DNA from: Planctomycetota bacterium
GTDB lineage: Bacteria; Planctomycetota; Phycisphaerae; Sedimentisphaerales; SM23-30
NCBI GenBank assembly: GCA_029573975.1
Contig: JAKQBU010000203.1
Location: 1 to 5,014 of the forward strand
Length of the DNA: 5,014 bases
Reading direction: 5' to 3'
Part shown: one piece after another, positions 1 to 5,014 of the stretch
Position numbering within the stretch: position 1 is the first letter of the stretch
Layout: every line of letters begins with the position of its first letter
The notes under the pieces: generated by a model
The model's input: only the letters and a program-made list of their open reading frames with translations
Told to the model about the DNA's origin: nothing
Database searches by the model: none
Made by a program: the position numbers and the translations under genes

Positions 1-1
1 A

Positions 2-655
2 ATCACCAACCTTTTCGGACCGTTGACGATTCCCGCGATGAGTTGGCTGGACCAACCGATCACGGTGCGTCTGAAAACCACCGCTTCCGGGCCACTGTCG
101 TTTCTGCGTGTCGGAGGCACCTGCTTGACATTGCCCATCAGCCCTTTGTCAGTCCCTGTCGTTCCGCCCGTGGAAAACATGCTCAAATCGCTGCGGGCCA
201 GGACTCTCTCCATGGACGCCGAACGTTGGATCCCCAACAGCTCCGGACAGACGACCATCACGAACGACGCGGCGGAAAACGCCACCCGCTTCGACACCCA
301 ATTCCCCGATGCCGGAGATCGATGGGTGTATCCTGCCATACAGCTTACGCCCGGCGAGAATCTCGATCAGGCTGTCGGACTGGGATTCGAGATCAGATGT
401 CAGGACCCGCCGCAAGGCTCAGCACTTTTAATGGCTGTGATGGTAAATAATGTTGAGCAGGGGCAAAGCCACTACTTCCCCTATTCCCGGGATACGCAGT
501 GGAAACGGGTGGTGATCCTTTTCGCCTCCGACGCCCCAGCCAGCTTCAAACCCAAGGATGTAAAAATGCTGCGGATTGGCGCCAATCCCGTTATCCAGAA
601 CTACACCTACTGGATCCGCAACCTCGAAGTGTACTATCCCAATGACATGAAATAA
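2..655 (+). CDS. C-terminal part of a probable glycan-active protein with a carbohydrate-binding-like terminal domain (5' partial)
   Basis: The reading frame is open from position 2 with no stop before TAA at 653-655. A TTG at 23 is the first start-type codon, but the frame continues upstream in protein-like sequence (ITNLFGP), so this is most likely the last 217 residues of a longer protein. Residues 1 to about 50 look like the closing strands of a beta-sandwich, of the kind that ends many multidomain glycosidases. A proline-rich linker (PVVPP, about 52-57) follows. Residues about 62-213 form a second beta-rich domain with regularly spaced aromatics (W108, Y110, W167, W204) and a final strand of the type WIRNLEVYY, which suggests a jelly-roll carbohydrate-binding module. 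No catalytic motif is visible here, so the enzyme family cannot be named. It is separated by 115 bases from the next gene, which has its own ribosome binding site, so membership of the downstream operon is uncertain. Domain assignment is by pattern only. Confidence 0.7.
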   Translation: MTNLFGPLTIPAMSWLDQPITVRLKTTASGPLSFLRVGGTCLTLPISPLSVPVVPPVENMLKSLRARTLSMDAERWIPNSSGQTTITNDAAENATRFDTQFPDAGDRWVYPAIQLTPGENLDQAVGLGFEIRCQDPPQGSALLMAVMVNNVEQGQSHYFPYSRDTQWKRVVILFASDAPASFKPKDVKMLRIGANPVIQNYTYWIRNLEVYYPNDMK

Positions 656-665
656 AAAAAGGGCC

Positions 666-688
666 TTCGCGAGTCCCCAGCGAATTTT
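666..688 (+). terminator. Weak candidate intrinsic terminator after the first gene
   Basis: A 5-base stem (TTCGC at 666-670 with GCGAA at 680-684) encloses a 9-base loop and is followed by TTTT at 685-688. It lies 11 bases after the stop codon, which is the right place for a terminator. The stem is short and the T run is short, so it may be only partly active or a chance match. Confidence 0.25.
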
Positions 689-728
689 GACACCGATGTT
701 TTTGGGCTGTATTTCTGGTTTAATTTTG
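687..728 (+). promoter_or_regulatory. Candidate promoter region for the three-gene operon
   Basis: Two readings compete. The first is a sigma-70 type promoter: a perfect TTGACA at 687-692, a 17-base spacer, and a poor -10 TATTTC at 710-715. The second is a Bacteroidota-type promoter: TAATTTTG at 721-728 fits TAnnTTTG, with TTTG at 701-704 upstream, but the 16-base spacing is slightly short. Both lie in the AT-rich gap upstream of the lipoprotein gene, where a promoter is expected. The choice depends on the host phylum, which the window does not settle. Confidence 0.35.
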
Positions 729-751
729 ATTATATTAGCAAAAATATATTG

Positions 752-759
752 AGAAAGGA
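752..759 (+). promoter_or_regulatory. Ribosome binding site for the ADP-ribosylglycohydrolase-family gene
   Basis: AGAAAGGA is a purine-rich Shine-Dalgarno-like sequence. Its AGGA core ends 11 bases before ATG 771, which is slightly long but workable. It supports that ATG, as does the lipoprotein signal that begins there. Confidence 0.6.
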
Positions 760-770
760 TCGAATCCAAG

Positions 771-2060
771 ATGAAAAAACTCGTATTTTCTCTTTTACTG
801 GCGAATCTGATGGCAGGGTGTATGGGGCCGGCGGATGTGAAGGATCCGGCCCGTTACCGCCGCATCAAGGTAAGCGAGTATGTGGATAAAATGAAGGCCG
901 GCTGGATCGGGCAGATGGCCGGGGTCGGCTGGGGGGCGCCGACAGAATTTCGTTGGGCGGGCAAAATCATTCCCGCCGAGCAAATGCCGGCCTGGACGCC
1001 GGAGATGATCAACCAGTATCAGCAGGACGATATCTACGTGGAGATGACCTTCCTGCGGACGCTGGAGCAATATGGCCTGGACGTGTCGATTCGACAGGCG
1101 GGAATCGATTTTGCCAACAGCGGTTATCCGCTCTGGCACGCCAACTGGAACGGACGGGAGAACCTGCGCCAGGGCATTGCCCCGCCGGATTCCAGCCATC
1201 CGCGGTTTAACATCCATGCCGACGATATCGATTATCAGATCGAGGCGGATTACGCCGGCCTGATTGCTCCCGGAATGCCCAACCAGGTCATTCGGCTGGG
1301 GGAGACCTTCGGGCGGCTGATGAATTATGGGGATGGATTATATGCCGGTCAATTTATGGGGGGGATGTACGCCGAAGCTTTCTTTGAAACGGATGTCCAA
1401 AAAATTATTGAAGCCGGGTTGAAGTGCATTCCCGCAGGGAGTCAGTATCATGAATGTATTTCGGATGTATTGACCTGGTACCAGGACGATCCGAATGACT
1501 GGCAGGAGACCTGGAAGCGAATCGAAAATAAATATAACCTGAATCCGGATTATCGGCAAGCCAGTTGCGTTTTAAAAGAAGACCCCAATTATTGGCAAAA
1601 GGCAGAATGGAGGTTTAATATCGACGCCAAGATCAACGGGGCCTATGTCGTGATGGGCCTTCTCTACGGTCGGGGCAACCCCGACCAGACCATCATCATT
1701 GCCGCCCGCTGCGGCCAGGACAGCGACTGCAATCCCTCCAGCGCCGCCGGTGTTCTTTTTACCGCGCTGGGTTATTCCGCCTTACCGGGAAAGTTTACGG
1801 CGGCTCTTGATTTGCACACGGCATTCAGCCATACCCCCTATACCTACCCGATGCTGATCGATGTATGCGAGAAACTGGCCCGGCAAACGGTGGCAGCGGC
1901 GGGGGGGCATACGGAGCAGGATGCCGATGGCGAAGAGATATTGGTGATCCCGGTGGAAAAAGTCCGGCCCAGCACACGGGTACAGTGCTGGCAGCCCGGC
2001 CCGATTGCCGGCAGCCGGTTCACCGCGGAAGAAATGGCCCAAATTACAGTCCCGCAATAA
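771..2060 (+). CDS. ADP-ribosylglycohydrolase-family lipoprotein
   Basis: This 429-residue protein belongs to the ADP-ribosylglycohydrolase (DraG/ARH) fold family, whose classical members remove ADP-ribose from proteins with bound Mg2+. The N-terminus has MKK, a hydrophobic stretch and the lipobox LMAGC with the lipidated Cys at 17, so it should be a membrane-anchored lipoprotein outside the cytoplasm. Family motifs appear in order: a Gly-rich N-terminal helix segment (about 43-60, GWIGQMAG then PTEF), the acidic pair D86-D87 (QQDD), a central Gly/Met-rich helix (about 189-204), and the C-terminal metal motif GQDSDCN (315-321) with D317 and D319, followed by a small-residue helix. The canonical Thr positions of the metal site appear to be Gln85 and Cys320. 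An additional acidic segment, HADDIDYQIEAD, lies at 149-160. The gene is first in a tight cluster, 20 bases before the nucleoside-hydrolase gene. The fold is clear, but the substrate is unknown and is probably not a classical ADP-ribosylated protein. Confidence 0.9.
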   Translation: MKKLVFSLLLANLMAGCMGPADVKDPARYRRIKVSEYVDKMKAGWIGQMAGVGWGAPTEFRWAGKIIPAEQMPAWTPEMINQYQQDDIYVEMTFLRTLEQYGLDVSIRQAGIDFANSGYPLWHANWNGRENLRQGIAPPDSSHPRFNIHADDIDYQIEADYAGLIAPGMPNQVIRLGETFGRLMNYGDGLYAGQFMGGMYAEAFFETDVQKIIEAGLKCIPAGSQYHECISDVLTWYQDDPNDWQETWKRIENKYNLNPDYRQASCVLKEDPNYWQKAEWRFNIDAKINGAYVVMGLLYGRGNPDQTIIIAARCGQDSDCNPSSAAGVLFTALGYSALPGKFTAALDLHTAFSHTPYTYPMLIDVCEKLARQTVAAAGGHTEQDADGEEILVIPVEKVRPSTRVQCWQPGPIAGSRFTAEEMAQITVPQ

Positions 2061-2063
2061 TGG

Positions 2064-2072
2064 GAAGAAAGG
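2064..2072 (+). promoter_or_regulatory. Ribosome binding site that decides the nucleoside-hydrolase start
   Basis: GAAGAAAGG lies just after the previous stop codon and ends 8 bases before ATG 2081. This favours 2081 over the in-frame ATG at 2060-2062, which overlaps the TAA of the previous gene by one base (TAATG) and has no purine-rich site before it. Confidence 0.6.
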
Positions 2073-2080
2073 TTTTGTGT

Positions 2081-3148
2081 ATGAAGATTTTCCCCGTACT
2101 TTTGATTTGCTGTTTTATAATAACCTTTTTTCCCGCGTCTCATGCCGCGGCGCAGGTACAAGAGGTACAAAAGATGGAAACGGAATCCCCGAATGAACCG
2201 GTGCGGATTATTTTCGATACGGATATGGGCAATGATATCGACGATGCCCTGGCCCTGGCGATGCTCCATACTTTTCAGAGCCGGGCGGAATGCCGGCTGC
2301 TGGCGGTGACGATTACCAAGGACCAGGAGCAGGCGGCCCCGTTTGTCGATCTGGTAAATACTTTCTATGGCAGGGGTGATATTCCGGTTGGGGTGGTGCG
2401 CAGCGGCGTGACCCCGGAAGAGAGTGCATACTTACGGCCGGTGCTGGAGGCGGAGACGGCGGGTATCAAATGGTATCCGCATAAGCTCCAAAGCGGCCGG
2501 GAGGCCCCGGAGGCGGTTGCACTGCTGCGGAAGGTGCTCAGCCAGCAGCCGGATCAGTCCGTCGTGATCGTGCAGGTGGGCTTTTCCACCAATCTGGCCC
2601 GGCTGCTGAAAAGCCAGGGAGATTCCTATTCCCCGTTAACCGGCACGGAACTGGTGAAACGCAAGGTTCGCCTCCTGTCCATCATGGCCGGTGCTTTTAC
2701 AGATATCGAAAGCAAGCCGTACCGGGAATACAATGTCGTAATGGACCTGGATTCAGCCCGGCAATTGTTCGAGAACTGGCCGGTTCCGATCGTGGCCAGC
2801 GGCTTTGAAATCGGTCTTGCCATTTTATATCCGGCGCAGAGTATAGAAAAAGATTATCGTTATGTGCTGCATCATCCCGTTGCACAAGCGTATTGTTGTT
2901 ATATGAAAATGCCCTATGACCGGCCCTGCTGGGATCTGACCAGCGTCCTCTATGCCGTGCGGCCGCAGCGGGGTTATTTTGATCTATCCGAGCCGGGTAC
3001 GATTCAGGTGGATGAGGCCGGGCATACAATATTCACCCCCCAGCCCGGCGGCCCACACCGCTATCTGATGGTGAAGGAACCGCAAATCATTCGCGTTATA
3101 GAATTATTCACGAATTTGTGCTCCCAGCCGCCGGACGCCAAACCCTGA
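2081..3148 (+). CDS. Exported nucleoside-hydrolase-family protein (divergent)
   Basis: This 355-residue protein is of the inosine-uridine-preferring nucleoside hydrolase fold, whose known members cleave the N-ribosyl bond of nucleosides using bound Ca2+. The N-terminus MKIFPVLLICC continues as a hydrophobic stretch ending in ASHA, with probable signal-peptidase I cleavage after A22; the enzyme is therefore probably exported. The calcium/ribose motif is DTDMGNDIDD (46-55), followed by ALAL. Compared with the classical DTDPGxDD it carries two extra residues before the Asp pair. Further family landmarks are IMAGAF (201-206), EYN (216-218) matching the classical E-x-N ribose-binding site, GFEIG (241-245) and WDLTSVLYAV (284-293), where the conserved Asp is D285 and the usual preceding His is Trp284. 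Start 2081 is chosen on its ribosome binding site. The open frame reaches back to 1865 inside the upstream gene, but that extension is a shadow. The next gene begins one base after this stop. Fold confidence is high; the nucleoside substrate is doubtful. Confidence 0.88.
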   Translation: MKIFPVLLICCFIITFFPASHAAAQVQEVQKMETESPNEPVRIIFDTDMGNDIDDALALAMLHTFQSRAECRLLAVTITKDQEQAAPFVDLVNTFYGRGDIPVGVVRSGVTPEESAYLRPVLEAETAGIKWYPHKLQSGREAPEAVALLRKVLSQQPDQSVVIVQVGFSTNLARLLKSQGDSYSPLTGTELVKRKVRLLSIMAGAFTDIESKPYREYNVVMDLDSARQLFENWPVPIVASGFEIGLAILYPAQSIEKDYRYVLHHPVAQAYCCYMKMPYDRPCWDLTSVLYAVRPQRGYFDLSEPGTIQVDEAGHTIFTPQPGGPHRYLMVKEPQIIRVIELFTNLCSQPPDAKP

Positions 3149-3149
3149 A

Positions 3150-5014
3150 ATGAGCCTCTGTTCCATGAACCGTAACCAGCATATTCGATTATTATATGAC
3201 AGGTTTTTGCTCCTGCTGCTGATCGGTATCGGGTATGGAACCAGGATCAGTTTAGCGGATGAATCGGAATGGACCGTGGTGTATCCGCGTGAAACGGATA
3301 CTCCTCTTCATAATCCTCTTCAAGGCTGGGTACTCATCGATCATGCGATTTCGGGCGGGATTGACGCCGGCCGGTCGGTCCGCAATGTCAAAGACGGCAC
3401 GCCCTACGAATGGTATCAGGGGGCTGCCGTTTTATCCACCTGGGCCTTGGTGGAACCGCAGCCGGATACTTATGACTGGTCTTTGATGGACAGGGCCATC
3501 CAATACTGGCAATCTATGGGAAAAGAAATTCACCTGCGTTTTTCCACCGAGGATTTTGGCTCCATACCCGGTTGTCCGCGCTGGCTGTTTGATAGGGGGG
3601 TGCCGCGTTTCGATTGTCCCGGTGACGGCACTTCTTTCCCGGATTATACCCATCCGGTTTATCAGGACCGGCTGAAGAAATTCATGGCGGAGTTTGCCCG
3701 GCATTTCTGCGATCATCCGAAAATTGAAACCATCGACCTGCGGGCCTATGGCAATTGGGGGGAGTGGCATTCGGGGACCCATTACCCCACCGCCGACCAG
3801 CGGATAGCGGCCCTGCGCCAGTTGATTGACATCTGGCGGCGGTATAATGACCGGCGCAAATGGCTGGTTTTGTCGGTCAGCCCCGAATGGCGCACCATTT
3901 ACAACATCGGATTGCCGTTGCTGCCTGCAGGCACGGCTATCCACGAATTTTACGCACCTACCTATTATGACTATCTCCATCGCAGCGTCTTTGATTATGC
4001 CCTTGCCTTTCCCGATATCACGATTCGACGGGATGGTGTAGGGGGTTGTGTCGATGTGCGGTATGACGGCAGGCTGATTGCCGTCTTTTTTCAGCAGTAT
4101 CGCAAGCCGCTTTTTATGGAATTTTATGGCAGTCAAAAGGATTTCCGCGGTCCGTCCGTTGTCGGTTTTGGTCAAATTCGTCCGGGGGAGGATTATGTCG
4201 AAGCCGCTGTCGATGAAATGCTTTCCCATCATCCCAATTTTGCCTCCCCGATGGGTTGGCTGGCCGATGGGGGTGCAACCGATTTTTACAATCAGGATTT
4301 CCATCTCGTACTCAAAGGGCAGAAATACCTGGGGTATCGGTTGGTGCTGGTGCGCGCCGCCTATCCGGCCACGGTGAAACCCGGTGAGGAATTCTGTCTG
4401 TATCAGACCTGGGAAAACCGGGCCATGGGCCGCTGTTATAAACAATTTCCGCTGGCGGTCTATCTTCTGAAGGGGGATACCGTTGTCTGGTGGGGGATCG
4501 ATCCGGCCTTTGATCAGACGAATTTTGTTGCCGGGCAGAGTTATGACACCATTTCGCGTTTCATGCTGCCTGCGGAACTGGAACCGGGACGTTATGAACT
4601 GCGGCTGGCGATGACCGGCCAGAACCATCAGCCTGCTCTCAATCTGGCCATAGAAGGGGCCGATATGCAGAAGAGATATTCTCTGGGTGAACTGGTGGTT
4701 AGCAACGACAAAAAGGGGATTCCGTCTGACAATTTTTGGCAGGCTATCGATCTTGGTAAAGATAACAGCCGGTGGATTTCTCAGCAAACCCTGCCGCCGG
4801 ATCACACCTGCCTGGTTTCTTTCCGTTATGAAGTAACTGGTAATCCCGAATTCGATCTGGACACGGATCGGCCCGGTTTCTTTCGTTTTTTTGTCCAGGA
4901 AGACAGTCGCATTCCTTCCGGGGAGGTCCGCTGGTTTGACAAAGCCGGCCAGCCGCCCGCCTTCCGAACCTGCCTGGTTACAACGGGTAACAGAAGCGAT
5001 TCTCGGCTGGTCTG
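3150..5014 (+). CDS. Putative secreted glycoside hydrolase, TIM-barrel with DUF4832-type region (3' partial)
   Basis: The frame is open from ATG 3150 to the window end (621 codons plus 2 bases), so the C-terminus is missing. An in-frame ATG at 3165 is an alternative start; neither has a clear Shine-Dalgarno. ATG 3150 follows the previous stop by one base (TGAAATG), which suggests translational coupling. Residues 19-30 are hydrophobic and ISLA precedes a probable cleavage after A36, so it should be exported. The N-terminal half resembles a (beta/alpha)8 glycosidase: NPLQGW (55-60), W98 with LVEP (100-103), YDW (108-110), PDY (164-166), and YGNWGEWH (200-207) with E205. A second candidate catalytic acid is E324 in MEFYG. 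Residues about 300-500 fit the DUF4832 type: LGYRLVL (394-400), a beta-sandwich with YLLKGD (438-443) and LEPGRYELRL (477-486). From about 520 another beta-rich, possibly carbohydrate-binding domain begins and is cut by the window. The substrate is unknown; assignment is from motif memory. Confidence 0.82.
   Translation, partial: MSLCSMNRNQHIRLLYDRFLLLLLIGIGYGTRISLADESEWTVVYPRETDTPLHNPLQGWVLIDHAISGGIDAGRSVRNVKDGTPYEWYQGAAVLSTWALVEPQPDTYDWSLMDRAIQYWQSMGKEIHLRFSTEDFGSIPGCPRWLFDRGVPRFDCPGDGTSFPDYTHPVYQDRLKKFMAEFARHFCDHPKIETIDLRAYGNWGEWHSGTHYPTADQRIAALRQLIDIWRRYNDRRKWLVLSVSPEWRTIYNIGLPLLPAGTAIHEFYAPTYYDYLHRSVFDYALAFPDITIRRDGVGGCVDVRYDGRLIAVFFQQYRKPLFMEFYGSQKDFRGPSVVGFGQIRPGEDYVEAAVDEMLSHHPNFASPMGWLADGGATDFYNQDFHLVLKGQKYLGYRLVLVRAAYPATVKPGEEFCLYQTWENRAMGRCYKQFPLAVYLLKGDTVVWWGIDPAFDQTNFVAGQSYDTISRFMLPAELEPGRYELRLAMTGQNHQPALNLAIEGADMQKRYSLGELVVSNDKKGIPSDNFWQAIDLGKDNSRWISQQTLPPDHTCLVSFRYEVTGNPEFDLDTDRPGFFRFFVQEDSRIPSGEVRWFDKAGQPPAFRTCLVTTGNRSDSRLV

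Noticed and set aside
43..450. Alternative + strand frame of 135 codons and the overlapping - strand frames across the first gene and the gap
   Set aside because: They have Arg/His/Cys-rich composition typical of shadow frames, no ribosome binding site and no recognisable domain.
757..767. Small inverted repeat GGAT-CGA-ATCC over the ribosome binding site
   Set aside because: A 4-base stem with a 3-base loop is too weak to claim as an operator or regulatory hairpin.
1901..1907. Run of seven G inside the lipoprotein gene, a possible slippage or phase-variation site
   Set aside because: The tract is short and lies after the catalytic motifs, and the frame reads through it normally to a plausible end. 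Nothing else suggests phase variation.
1865..2080. Upstream extension of the nucleoside-hydrolase frame into the preceding gene
   Set aside because: It would overlap the lipoprotein gene by almost 200 bases and hide the signal peptide inside the protein. Its Gly/Ala/Arg-rich content is typical of an out-of-frame reading.
3432..4805. Long open frame of 457 codons on the - strand
   Set aside because: It lies antisense to the clearly conserved glycosidase-like gene, has no recognisable domain and a skewed Ile/Pro/Arg/Gly composition, and is explained by the codon bias of the + strand gene.

Overview
The window looks like bacterial accessory DNA for handling glycans or glycosides. By eye the G+C is in the mid-50s percent, and every gene that can be supported lies on the + strand. 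The protein types point towards a glycan-degrading member of the PVC group (Planctomycetota/Phycisphaerae, Kiritimatiellota, Lentisphaerota) or possibly Bacteroidota. These types are a lipoprotein ADP-ribosylglycohydrolase-fold protein, an exported nucleoside-hydrolase-fold protein, and a TIM-barrel glycosidase-like protein with a DUF4832-type region. No rRNA or other taxonomic marker is present, so this placement is inference.

Layout. Positions 2-655 hold the 3' end of a gene that begins before the window. It ends in a beta-rich domain that resembles carbohydrate-binding modules. A 115-base, partly AT-rich gap (656-770) carries a weak terminator-like hairpin, a possible promoter and a good ribosome binding site. 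Three tightly packed genes follow and probably form one operon. They are a 429-residue ADP-ribosylglycohydrolase-family lipoprotein (771-2060), a 355-residue nucleoside-hydrolase-family protein with a signal peptide (2081-3148), and a DUF4832-type putative glycoside hydrolase (3150 to beyond the window end; at least 621 codons are open). The third gene lacks a stop codon inside the window.

How the genes may work together. All three operon products have export signals, although the classical members of the first two families work in the cytoplasm on ADP-ribosylated proteins or nucleosides. Both of these proteins keep the acidic core of their family motif but differ at known metal-ligand or acid positions. 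The simplest reading is that the trio acts together outside the cytoplasm on a glycoside or glycan, with the two N-glycosidase folds serving as divergent glycosidases. The substrate cannot be read from the sequence. No tRNA, rRNA, CRISPR array, insertion sequence or phage feature was seen.
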